Of a stretch of 64,000 bases of DNA, positions 25,915 through 34,591 are shown piece by piece; the stretch's first letter is position 1; each line of letters begins with the position of its first letter. The notes below the pieces were generated by a model. It had not been told where the DNA came from. It searched no databases and saw only the letters and a program-made list of their open reading frames with translations. The stretch is from Bacteroidia bacterium. Its GTDB lineage: Bacteria; Bacteroidota; Bacteroidia; J057. The translations under genes were made by a program, and so were the position numbers. The DNA lies in contig JAWKNO010000003.1 in NCBI GenBank assembly GCA_041391665.1, positions 744,001 to 808,000 of the forward strand, written 5' to 3'.

Positions 25915-27311
25915 AGTTATATGTAATCCTGATCGGCCTGCTTTACGGTGGGGCCATGATTTTCCTTTCGTTACGTGCCAGGAAAACTGTGAAGGAAGAT
26001 TCCAAAGGTTACTTCTTTGCGGGTGCAGGACTGGGCACAGTTCTGGGAATGTTTACCTTCGCAGCAACCCTGTTCAGCGCGTTTACCATTCTGGGTATGC
26101 CTGACTTTTTTCGCACCCATGGCGTGGGCGCATGGATATTTCTTGCCGTAGCCGATGCCGGAATGGTTTTTGGCCTGATATGGGTAGGAAGGAAAATGAA
26201 ACAAAAAGGGACGGAAGGAAAAAAATTCAGTATCACAGGCCTTATTTCTGAAAAATACCATTCTCCCTGGGCTGGATACATCACCTTTTTTGGTGCTTTC
26301 GCATTTTTACTGCCCTATGTAGCCGTACAGATACGGGGAGTTTCCATGTTTTTACAGGGAGCTTTTCCCGATGTTTTACCTTTTTGGGCATGGGCTTTGG
26401 GCATGGTGGTGATCGTCTTGTTGTATAGTGAAACCGGTGGATTAAAGGCAATTATATACAATGACACGCTTCAGGGCGTATTATTACTCATTGCTATCTG
26501 GGTCATTGGCGCCAACTGTCTGAGCATGTTGGGTGGATGGTCGAACATGTTTGAAAAGATATCGCAGACCAATGAGGCGCTTCTCTCCAACCCCGGTCCC
26601 AAAGGCTTATTTACTTTTCAGTTTATGCTGGCATCTATGCTGGCGATCATCATGATACCGTACACGCAACCGCAGGTATCTACCCGGATTCTCATCATGA
26701 AGGACAACCGGTCGCTCAACCGGATGGCGGTAGGAGTGGGAGTTTTTGCTATGCTGGTCATTTTACCCACCTTATTTGTCGGTATGTATGGGGCGGTGAC
26801 ATATCCGGACGCGGATACAGATACGTTTTTACGCAATGCATTGATTATCGATCAGCCAGGTTTTATCGCAGCCTTTATATTGATCGGGCTTATCGCTGCC
26901 GCGATCTCGACAGCAGATTCACAGATTTTTGCCCTGGGGTCTGAGTTAATGTCGCTTTTGAAAGGAAACGAAAAAGATCTTTTGCTTATCACCAAGGTGT
27001 TCCTGATATTTTTTGCAGGACTTGCATTTCTGCTTTCGATATTCAGCAGCAATGAACTGGTATTGCTGGCAAGAACCAGTTTTGCAGGCACTTCCCTGAT
27101 GGCTCCCATGATCTTTCTTGGATTATTTTCTTCTCATAAACCCACGCTGCTCATGCCTTTTATCACATTGGGCGGTCTGGTTTTGTTTATTCTTTCTTCA
27201 TTCCCCGGTATTTTTCACATGCCGTCGATGGTTGGGGGAATCAGAATGGATCTGTTTCTGTTTGGGATTCTTTCGGTGACGGGTGTTGGTTTGTATCTGG
27301 CAAAGAAGTAA
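25911..27311 (+). CDS. Sodium:solute symporter family transporter
   Basis: A 466-residue inner-membrane transporter with about 12-13 hydrophobic spans, in the SSS (solute:sodium symporter) family. Recognisable parts are the N-terminal FFAGAGLGTVLGMFTFAATLFSA-type segment (the family's unwound first core helix), SETGGLKAIIYNDTLQG near residue 170 (the GG...D..Q block), and AAISTADSQIFALGSELMS near 330 (STADS, near the sodium site). Size is a little shorter than the common 500. It lies at the end of the GH88-like operon, so the cargo is probably a sugar acid or oligosaccharide product, but this is inferred. A strong bidirectional terminator follows. Confidence 0.92.
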   Translation: MKLYVILIGLLYGGAMIFLSLRARKTVKEDSKGYFFAGAGLGTVLGMFTFAATLFSAFTILGMPDFFRTHGVGAWIFLAVADAGMVFGLIWVGRKMKQKGTEGKKFSITGLISEKYHSPWAGYITFFGAFAFLLPYVAVQIRGVSMFLQGAFPDVLPFWAWALGMVVIVLLYSETGGLKAIIYNDTLQGVLLLIAIWVIGANCLSMLGGWSNMFEKISQTNEALLSNPGPKGLFTFQFMLASMLAIIMIPYTQPQVSTRILIMKDNRSLNRMAVGVGVFAMLVILPTLFVGMYGAVTYPDADTDTFLRNALIIDQPGFIAAFILIGLIAAAISTADSQIFALGSELMSLLKGNEKDLLLITKVFLIFFAGLAFLLSIFSSNELVLLARTSFAGTSLMAPMIFLGLFSSHKPTLLMPFITLGGLVLFILSSFPGIFHMPSMVGGIRMDLFLFGILSVTGVGLYLAKK

Positions 27312-27324
27312 TCAACACTCACAT

Positions 27325-27370
27325 AAAAAAGAATGCGGGCCTGTTTTCACAGACCCGCATTTATTTTTAA
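27325..27370. terminator. Bidirectional terminator between the symporter and susD-like genes
   Basis: A 13-bp stem with one non-Watson-Crick position, AATGCGGGCCTGT (27332-27344) against ACAGACCCGCATT (27349-27361), with a TTTC loop. The single odd pair is C-A on the plus strand but a T-G wobble on the minus strand. A-rich sequence on the left (27325-27330) and T-rich on the right (27360-27369) allow termination of both converging operons. Confidence 0.88.
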
Positions 27371-27386
27371 TAATACTTACCAGCGA

Positions 27387-29099
27387 TTAGCAACCTGCGC
27401 CTGGGTAGCCACAATTTTGTGGGTATCCGCCAAGGGTACGGTCAATCTGGTTTTGTGGAATCGGACGGAAGATGTGATAATCCTGAATGTTGGGTGCAGC
27501 CTGTGGGTTGTGGAGGCGAACCCTTTCAATCAGTTTACTTACACCATTGATTTTTACACGGGCAAGGTCAAACCAGCGATGCATTTCACCGTCGAGTTCT
27601 CTTGCGCGCTCATCAAGGATATAATCAATCGTCACATCGCTGGCAGAAATCATCATTTCCGCTTCTTTTCCTGGCCATGCAGCTCTTTCGCGTACCATAT
27701 TAATGTCTGCAGCGGCTTCGTCAAGTTTGTTTTGCATAAAGCGGGCTTCGGCACGCATCAGGTAGGCATCAGCCAGACGCATCAACACGAGGTCTCTGGA
27801 TCCGGGTTCGTGCTGACGGTCAGGACGGCGGGGATCGATAAACTTGGCCAAAGTCGGGAAAACTTTTTCGTCATAATTTTCATCACGTGTATAGACGATA
27901 TAGCGGGTACGCGCTTTGCGATCTGCTGTCCAAAGATGATCTCTTCCTGGGCCGGGGATGAAGAATGCGGTATCGCCCAGTTCGTATTTCCGCTGTCCGA
28001 CTTTAGACGCATCTACATAGCCATTGTCTGCATCAGCCTGCGTCCATTTTGGAATTGTGCCTGCGTTATTGGAAATCCATGCGTGTTTGTAGCTCAGATC
28101 ATAACGGGCGTCAATGTCGCGGTTCCAAAGGCTAAGCGCAAAATCGGTAGGGCGGAAACGCTTCCATGGGCGGCCGTTTTCTGTATCGCGGGTCATACCG
28201 GGACGCACGTCGTATTCCATAAGAAAGTACAGGTGTCCGCGGTTTCCTTCTGTATCGATACGGGTATCAGCCAAAGCTTTGGAGTTTTGTACAGCAAAAA
28301 TCACTTCGCTGTTGCGCTGGTTGTCCTGGTCCCAGAGTTTGTCGAAAGAATCGAGAAGCTCAAAACCGTAATTATTGATAACGGAAGTCATCAGTGCTTC
28401 AGCTTTCTGGAAATCTCCGGATTCTGCATAAGGCTGATAACCTCTGGTGGCATGAACCTTAGCGAGCAGGAATTCTGCTGCGGGTTTGGTCACACGACCA
28501 TAATCACTCTGGGTAGCAGGAAGTACCGAAATGGCAGCTTCCAGATCGGCAACAATTGCCTTATATACTTCAGAAGCATCGGTGCGGTTGGCGACGATTT
28601 CCACGCCTTCAGTTTCTTCCAGCGTGAGGTGAATGTCTCCGTAAAATTGCACCAGGGTGAAGTAATACAGCGCTCTCAGAAAACGAACTTCGGCCAGGCG
28701 GGATGCCTTGAGCGTCTCGTCCATCTCTATGCTCTGTGAACGATTGATCGCAGCATTTGCCTGGTTGATTCCACGGTAGAAATCTCTCCAGGTATCCTGT
28801 ACAAATCCCTGAGCAGGGTTTAATCCGCCATCATAAAAGTTGATAGGCTTATGGCTTCCATCGGCACCATTGGTATGAACATCTGTACCGAAAGTAGTCA
28901 TGGTGAACCCTCTTTCAGGGCCCCAGAAATATTTCATTTCAGAATAAGTTGCTTTGACAGCATCTTCAAATCCCTGAGGTGTCGTGTAGTAACTACCCGC
29001 AGACACGTCGGAGATCAGTTCTTCCTTCAAAAAGTTTTCACAAGAGATGAAGGATAAACACAGAATCGCGATCGCAGAAAATTTAATAGTCGCTTTCAT
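27387..29099 (-). CDS. SusD/RagB-family nutrient-binding outer-membrane lipoprotein
   Basis: A 570-residue SusD-like protein, the surface partner that closes over a SusC channel and binds the glycan. The lipoprotein signal MKATIKFSAIAILCLSFISC ends in the lipobox Cys20, followed by the typical start ENFLKEELISDVSAGSYYTT. TPR-like helical parts follow, including AEVRFLRALYYFTLVQFYGD near residue 140 (the conserved RALYYF block) and MRLADAYLMRAEARF near 440. The C-terminus contains ILDERARELDGEMHRWFDLAR, characteristic for the family. It lies 27 bases after the SusC-like gene. Substrate unknown. Confidence 0.95.
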   Translation of the reverse strand: MKATIKFSAIAILCLSFISCENFLKEELISDVSAGSYYTTPQGFEDAVKATYSEMKYFWGPERGFTMTTFGTDVHTNGADGSHKPINFYDGGLNPAQGFVQDTWRDFYRGINQANAAINRSQSIEMDETLKASRLAEVRFLRALYYFTLVQFYGDIHLTLEETEGVEIVANRTDASEVYKAIVADLEAAISVLPATQSDYGRVTKPAAEFLLAKVHATRGYQPYAESGDFQKAEALMTSVINNYGFELLDSFDKLWDQDNQRNSEVIFAVQNSKALADTRIDTEGNRGHLYFLMEYDVRPGMTRDTENGRPWKRFRPTDFALSLWNRDIDARYDLSYKHAWISNNAGTIPKWTQADADNGYVDASKVGQRKYELGDTAFFIPGPGRDHLWTADRKARTRYIVYTRDENYDEKVFPTLAKFIDPRRPDRQHEPGSRDLVLMRLADAYLMRAEARFMQNKLDEAAADINMVRERAAWPGKEAEMMISASDVTIDYILDERARELDGEMHRWFDLARVKINGVSKLIERVRLHNPQAAPNIQDYHIFRPIPQNQIDRTLGGYPQNCGYPGAGC

Positions 29100-29126
29100 T
29101 TCTGTAATAATTATAAGTAGTAAGAG

Positions 29127-32100
29127 TTAGAATTGGAGGTTCAGGCCCAGCAATATCAGTCTGCTGGTAGGTACGTCACCGGCGTTGATGTCATTGTTAT
29201 TCTCCGGGTCAAATGACTCATACTTGGAGAAGAACAGCACATTCTGTGCACTTGCATACAGGCGGAGTCTGGACATTTTCAGCTTCTCAGCAACAGCATT
29301 GGGGAATGTATATCCCAGAGATACGTTGCGAAGCTTCAGGTATGATCCGTCAAAGTAGCTACGTGTACTTCCGTCGCGGGGAAACTCCTGGTTTTCGTTT
29401 GGCCTTGGATTTTCATTGCTAGGATTGTCGATCGTCCAGTAATCTACGTCCAGGTTGTTGTAACGGGCAAACAGAGAGTTGTTGTCGTCGTGGAAACGGC
29501 TACGAATCATCTGACCTACTTTGTAGTAGAAGAAGAAGCTGAAGTCCACGCCTTTAAACTCAAACCGGTTGGTGATACCACCGTAGAAGCTGGGAACGTC
29601 TGAGCCCAAAATCACCCGGTCGGCAGGAGTAATCAGACCATCACCGTCCTGATCTTTCAGTTTGATTTCACCGGGAACTTTGTTTTCCATCGACTTGGCG
29701 AGATCTACTTCGTCTTTCTGCCAGATACCGATTTTTTCGTAGTCATAGAATACGCGGATTGGCTGACCAATGAACCAACGGTTTCCTACATCGTCAATCG
29801 GATTGCCGGCTTCATCTTGCAGGGCAAGAGATACAATTTCTTCCTTATAGCGGGAAATGTTGAAAGTAATATCCCAGCGAAGACCGTCAGGATTGTACAG
29901 GGCATTGGCATTCAGGGTAAGTTCCTGCCCTTGTGTACGGGTAGCACCGATGTTCTGAAGTACGCTGTTATAACCTGAAGTAGGAGGAAGACTGCGATTC
30001 AGGATAATGTCGGTAGTATTGGTGAGGAACCAGTCAAACGAACCGGAAATTCTGCCATCAAAAAACCCGAAGTCAAGACCTACGTCTGTAGTCGAAGAAA
30101 CTTCCCAGCCGAGATCGGGGTTAGGAATCTGATTCAGACCAAAACCAAAGGCGGGTACTTCATCCCAGGAGTAAACGGTACGGCGAAGACCACCGAGTGT
30201 CTGATAAGGATCCACAGAAGTATTTCCTACGGCGCCATAAGAACCTCTCAGTTTCAGTTCGTCAACCCAGCTCACATTTTTCATAAACTCCTCGTCAACA
30301 ATCCGCCATCCAAGCGAAACACCTGGGAAATAAGCCCACTTGTTGCCTTCAGCCAGACGGGAAGAACCATCTGCACGGAGGGTAAACTGCATGAGATATT
30401 TTCCGGCGATATCGTAGTTGACACGTCCCATAAAGGAAGCCAGGGCCCACTGCTCCAGGCGGCTTGCTACGGCCTGACGCACTTCTGCTACGCCCAGGTT
30501 GTAAAACAACGCTGATTCATAGGGCAGGTTGGCGACATCGATCCGGCTATAATTGTAAGTATTTTGCTGAATACTCTGGAGCGCGGTGATCTTCAGGTCG
30601 TGGATAGCGCCGATTTTTTTACTATAGGTCAACACGTTTTCCCATGTATAACCAAGGTCTATATCAGAGATAAGCGAAGCCTTTGCTGGTCCCCCTCTGT
30701 TGGTATTGGTCAGACTTCCCGAAAATATACCTCTTCTTCCGGAGCGGAAATCCGCACCGATATTGGACCGCAACGTAAGACCGTCAAACAGTTTAGCTTC
30801 GGCATATATAGAAGGGAAAACCCGGGCAAATGTGCGCTCATCGATATAAGCATTGGGCGCTACTTCATTCAGTGGGTTTGTACGGATACCATCGTTGGTA
30901 GGAAGGAAAATCAGGTTTCCGGCATCATCATATGGAACACCCAGCGGGTTGTTGGAAAGTGCTTCACCCAGCGTAGCGTCTGATCCCCAGTTTTGTACGG
31001 AGTAAGACACCAGCGTAGAAGTACCCACTCTGACCCGGTCATTGAGCGTATGGTCCAGGTTGATACGGCCTGAAAGGCGTTTGAAATCCTGGTTCACAAT
31101 GATCCCCTGCTCGTCAAATACACCTACAGAGATGTTAAAAAGGGTTTTTTGTGTACCTCCGCGAAGACCCAACTGGTGATTGGTCTGATATCCGGAACCC
31201 AATATAAGATCCTGATAATCTGTACTGCGGATAGGCGTCTGAGATAAAGAAGTCTGCTCTACCGGATCGGTAAAAACAAAATTATCATCAGGAATCACCC
31301 CATTCCATGCAACCTGACCGGTTACAGGGTCTCTTCTGCGGGATTCGCGCTTCATCGCAGCAAATTCTTCCCCATTCATCATATCGACCTTATTCAGCGG
31401 GTTAGTAATCCCGTAAAAAGCGTCATAGGATAATACGGTTTTGCCGGTAGAACCCCTTTTGGTTGTGATCAGTACAACCCCGTTGGCACCACGTGAACCA
31501 TAGATAGCGGTAGAAGAAGCATCTTTCAATACTTCAATCGACTCAATGTCCTGAGGGTTGATGTCGGCCATTGCATTGGTACTGCTGCTTCCCCCACTTG
31601 TACTGGTCATCGGAATACCATCAATTACATAGAGTGGATCATTGGAAGCGGTAATAGAGCGGCGACCGCGAATCTGAATAGAAGCTCCCTGTCCGGGTCT
31701 TCCACCCTGGGAGACAACATCTACCCCGGCAACCTGTCCCTGCATAGCCTGAAGAGAACTGGAGGTGGGGATACTCCCAACGGCTTTCGCATCGATGGAA
31801 GAGATAGAACCGGTAATGTTCCTCCTTTGCTGGGTTCCGTAACCAACGATTACGATTTCAGAAAGAGAAGCAACATCTTCACTCATGGATACATTAAATG
31901 TAGTCTGTTCTCCGACCTCGACTTCGACATTCGTAAATCCATAGTAAGAAAATAACAATACATCTGAAGGAGATGCACTGACCTTAAAGTTTCCATCGTT
32001 GTCTGTCAGGGCACCGCGCGCTGTCCCTTTCACAACTACAGAAACGCCGGTAAGCGGGGATCCATTGGCTTGATCCACTACCTTACCTGAAACGGAAGTT

Positions 32101-32174
32101 TGGGCATACAGAACTGATGTCAGACACCAGATCATTAATGCCAAACTTAGTGAGTAGCGTAGTAAATGTTTCAT
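29127..32174 (-). CDS. SusC/RagA-family TonB-linked outer-membrane transporter
   Basis: A 1,015-residue TonB-dependent import channel. A signal peptide (to about residue 25) is followed by a carboxypeptidase-regulatory-like beta domain (VSGKVVDQANGSPLTGVSV), the TonB box-like stretch SLSEIVIVGYGTQQRR near 105, a plug domain with IQIRGRRSITASNDPLYVIDG near 165 and ASSTAIYGSRGANGVVLITTK near 218 (both SusC signatures), and a 22-strand barrel ending in ...GLNLQF with a terminal aromatic residue. It is first in the pair with susD and converges on the GH88-like operon. SusC proteins import oligosaccharides or peptides; no glycoside hydrolase other than the GH88-like one is nearby. Confidence 0.96.
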   Translation of the reverse strand: MKHLLRYSLSLALMIWCLTSVLYAQTSVSGKVVDQANGSPLTGVSVVVKGTARGALTDNDGNFKVSASPSDVLLFSYYGFTNVEVEVGEQTTFNVSMSEDVASLSEIVIVGYGTQQRRNITGSISSIDAKAVGSIPTSSSLQAMQGQVAGVDVVSQGGRPGQGASIQIRGRRSITASNDPLYVIDGIPMTSTSGGSSSTNAMADINPQDIESIEVLKDASSTAIYGSRGANGVVLITTKRGSTGKTVLSYDAFYGITNPLNKVDMMNGEEFAAMKRESRRRDPVTGQVAWNGVIPDDNFVFTDPVEQTSLSQTPIRSTDYQDLILGSGYQTNHQLGLRGGTQKTLFNISVGVFDEQGIIVNQDFKRLSGRINLDHTLNDRVRVGTSTLVSYSVQNWGSDATLGEALSNNPLGVPYDDAGNLIFLPTNDGIRTNPLNEVAPNAYIDERTFARVFPSIYAEAKLFDGLTLRSNIGADFRSGRRGIFSGSLTNTNRGGPAKASLISDIDLGYTWENVLTYSKKIGAIHDLKITALQSIQQNTYNYSRIDVANLPYESALFYNLGVAEVRQAVASRLEQWALASFMGRVNYDIAGKYLMQFTLRADGSSRLAEGNKWAYFPGVSLGWRIVDEEFMKNVSWVDELKLRGSYGAVGNTSVDPYQTLGGLRRTVYSWDEVPAFGFGLNQIPNPDLGWEVSSTTDVGLDFGFFDGRISGSFDWFLTNTTDIILNRSLPPTSGYNSVLQNIGATRTQGQELTLNANALYNPDGLRWDITFNISRYKEEIVSLALQDEAGNPIDDVGNRWFIGQPIRVFYDYEKIGIWQKDEVDLAKSMENKVPGEIKLKDQDGDGLITPADRVILGSDVPSFYGGITNRFEFKGVDFSFFFYYKVGQMIRSRFHDDNNSLFARYNNLDVDYWTIDNPSNENPRPNENQEFPRDGSTRSYFDGSYLKLRNVSLGYTFPNAVAEKLKMSRLRLYASAQNVLFFSKYESFDPENNNDINAGDVPTSRLILLGLNLQF

Positions 32175-32265
32175 AGTAAAAATTAGAGTGTAGAGTAGAT
32201 AAAGAATACAATAAATAATAGTCCGATAATTCTAATTTAGTAATAAAAATGGAATTGGGTATATA

Positions 32266-32273
32266 CAAATGTA
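32266..32273 (-). promoter_or_regulatory. Possible -7 element of the susC-susD operon
   Basis: TACATTTG on the minus strand fits TAnnTTTG, 92 bases before the SusC start, leaving a leader of roughly 85 bases. A good -33 element is missing at the right distance, so this is a weak prediction. Confidence 0.35.
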
Positions 32274-32374
32274 ATTCTTACCCTTAAATGCTAAAAAGGA
32301 ATAACATTTGTGAAAATTTGCACCTTATTTTCTTTGGGACTATAACACGGTAGGGGTGGGAAGAAAGAACCATA

Positions 32375-32633
32375 AAGCCGCCATTCGCTTCAAACGGGAA
32401 AGCGTTCGGGTTGGTAAGCGACAACATCACCGGAAATAAAAGGGCTGACTGCATCTTCCAGACCGGCAAGAGGGTAGTTCCTGCAGCCGTCCCGTCGCTT
32501 TTCTATATTTCATAGCCATTCTTATCGTTACATGCACTAAAATACTGCGTTCCGTTTATGTTGATAATCTCGGTGGGTGTGTCAATGCTGCCACCGGGAC
32601 AAATAGCTTCCCCCAGACTAGTATTCCCCCTTG
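32375..32633 (-). pseudogene. Relic of a third ELWxxDGT/dockerin-type surface protein gene
   Basis: In this gap between susC and the cohesin-like gene, minus-strand translation shows a decayed piece of the large proteins encoded at 34592-42643. From about 32633 downward it reads ICPGGSIDTPTEIINING, TQYFSACNDKNGYEI, then a stop (TAG at 32503-32505) exactly where the intact repeats have the Trp codon of ELWKSDGT, then KSDGTAAGTT. Immediately after follows LEDAVSPFISGD, matching VEDAIWTFIPSD, and after a frame change NPNAFPFE, matching NPFPFE near residue 1,050 of the intact proteins. So one repeat unit is joined directly to the end of the dockerin-like part, with a nonsense codon, a frameshift and a large internal deletion. 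It is non-functional. Confidence 0.8.
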
Positions 32634-32814
32634 CATGTTGCGGCAGTCATGATAAAAAGAGTTAGCGGTAAAGAGGAATGATGGGTTCGTTCCAACTTTT
32701 ACAAAGCTCTTTTTATGAGGCCGGAAGGACTTTACATTTTTCACCCGATACTTGCCAATTTTCACTTTTCGGGGAAATTGGGCATTTGAATCAGGAAATC
32801 TCAATTCAACGCCC

Positions 32815-34557
32815 CTACTTCCTGAACACCCGCTTATGCTGCGTATAGCCATCCTGGCTTACCTGAATGATATACATGCCGGAAGGTAGCGCGCCAAAGC
32901 TCAGTTCGGCTTCCATTTGCTGCGAATGTTTGATTTTGTTTTCGGTGGAAATGATTTGACCGAGGGCGTTTACCATCACGATGGATACCTTTCCCTGCCA
33001 GGGGCTATCCCACTGCATGTTCAGGACATTTTCCACCGGATTGGGATAAACAGAAAGTGATAGTCCGGGGGTAATGTGCCCGCTGATCGAAGTAGTACCT
33101 TCTACCGTTACCGTGGCCTCACAACTGCTGCTATTTCCACTGTTGTCCACCACCGTCAGGGTGACTGTCTGCACACCGATATCGGCGACCCCAAAGCTGT
33201 CCTGACTCAGCGTCAGACTGAAAATACCGCAGTTGTCCGCAGAGCCCGCATCAATCATCGAAACATCAATGACGGATGATCCTGTACTGTCCAGCGTAAC
33301 CGTAATATTCTGGCAAATCACCGTTGGTGGGGTCGTATCTTCTACCACAATCTGCCGCTGGGAAAAGCTTTGGCAGATATCGCTCAGACTATAGGTGATG
33401 GTATAAATGATCCCGGGGGTAATGGAATTGATGTCCAGTTCGCCTGTTGCCGGGTTGATGCTGGCTGAGGGAGAAACGCTGAAAATCCCTCCGACCGCAC
33501 CTGTAATTGTCGCGACCGGATTGGCACTTCCGGGGCAAACAGATGCGGGATATACAAAAGATACATCCGCAGTATCAGCCACATATACGCTCTGGTTGCT
33601 AAAATCAGGACAAAGACCCTGGGTCTGGTAGGTAATCAGATACGTAAGGCCTGGCGCGGTTGTAGTCAGATCCAGTATGCCGGTTGCAGGGTTAATAGTT
33701 GCGCCGTTATTTACAAAAAATGTCCCGCCATTCAACCCCGTAACTACTGCCGCCGGGTTAGCACTGTTGAAGCAAACAGAATCCACAAAGGTAAATGAGG
33801 CATCGTCAAGCGGTTGGATATGAATGGACCGATTGGACACCGCCGGACAGGGAGACCCTACTGTATAAGTAACCTGATACGTCGTGCCGGGAAGGGTGGT
33901 GGCAAGGTCCAGCTCGCCCGTGGCAGGATTGATGGAAGCTCCCTGGTCAACGGTAAAAGTACCTCCGGGGTCTCCGGTTATGTTGGCTAAGGGGTTTGCG
34001 CCAAACTGGCATGCAGTCGCGGGATAAGTAAATGAAGGGTCAGCCGTAGCAATACATCCGGTGACCAAAACCGATCCCTGATTGACATTGGGGGTTATCA
34101 GGCCTGAACCGGTTGTATATCCCAGCAGAGTTACGGAGCTATTGATAATCACCGGCGTAACACCGAAAGAGGCAGAAGATTTGACCTGAAAGGTGATTTT
34201 CATTACAACGGTCCCTGCACTTAGTGTTTTGCCTACCCCTGAAAAATCAACCCAGGTAAAAGTGGCCGCATTGAGCGGAACCAATCCCATCCCCGGAGTT
34301 CCAAAGATATTGCTGATTCCCGGTGTCGGGCTGACCAGCGATACAAAATCCAATGCTGCACTATCCCATGCAATTGTTCCCTGATAGCCTTGAATCGATA
34401 GGAAATTGGATACAGATATGGGAATCTCTACTATATCGCCGGGTCCCGCAGTATCGGTGGCCACGGTGAAGGTCAGGGTCTGCGCACGCAGACCCTGACT
34501 TATTCCTATAATCATCAAAACCAACAGAAGGGTGAATCGATAGGATTTGGTGAACAT
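32815..34557 (-). CDS. Secreted cohesin-like/HYR protein with T9SS type A sorting tail
   Basis: A 580-residue exported protein with signal peptide (MFTKSYRFTLLLVLMIIGIS...GLRAQ). Residues 27-165 look like a cohesin-type beta-sandwich (GDIVEIPISVSNFLSIQGYQGTI... VVMKITFQV), very similar to the first cohesin-like module in the two large neighbours. Residues 175-400 hold three similar repeats of about 75 residues, each with GGTFxVxxxAxINPATGELDL and a ...TYxITY end. A HYR-like domain follows (TVICQNITVTLDSTGS..., about 405-490), and the C-terminal 80 residues form the T9SS type A sorting module (LSVYPNPVENVLNMQ ... LPSGMYIIQVSQDGYTQHKRVFRK). It should be anchored at or released from the cell surface. 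The function is unknown; adhesion or matrix binding is likely. Confidence 0.85.
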   Translation of the reverse strand: MFTKSYRFTLLLVLMIIGISQGLRAQTLTFTVATDTAGPGDIVEIPISVSNFLSIQGYQGTIAWDSAALDFVSLVSPTPGISNIFGTPGMGLVPLNAATFTWVDFSGVGKTLSAGTVVMKITFQVKSSASFGVTPVIINSSVTLLGYTTGSGLITPNVNQGSVLVTGCIATADPSFTYPATACQFGANPLANITGDPGGTFTVDQGASINPATGELDLATTLPGTTYQVTYTVGSPCPAVSNRSIHIQPLDDASFTFVDSVCFNSANPAAVVTGLNGGTFFVNNGATINPATGILDLTTTAPGLTYLITYQTQGLCPDFSNQSVYVADTADVSFVYPASVCPGSANPVATITGAVGGIFSVSPSASINPATGELDINSITPGIIYTITYSLSDICQSFSQRQIVVEDTTPPTVICQNITVTLDSTGSSVIDVSMIDAGSADNCGIFSLTLSQDSFGVADIGVQTVTLTVVDNSGNSSSCEATVTVEGTTSISGHITPGLSLSVYPNPVENVLNMQWDSPWQGKVSIVMVNALGQIISTENKIKHSQQMEAELSFGALPSGMYIIQVSQDGYTQHKRVFRK

Positions 34558-34591
34558 TTTTGTAATTATTAAAGATGATTTTTTTTGATTC

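Noticed and set aside
27333..28739. 468-codon plus-strand open frame
   Set aside because: It lies fully antisense to the SusD-like gene, which has a complete signal peptide and family motifs. The plus-strand product shows no recognisable domain and starts inside the terminator.
32556..32852. 98-codon minus-strand open frame after the cohesin-like gene
   Set aside because: It starts inside the T9SS sorting tail in another frame, and part of it covers the gene relic in a different frame. No start signal or domain is seen.
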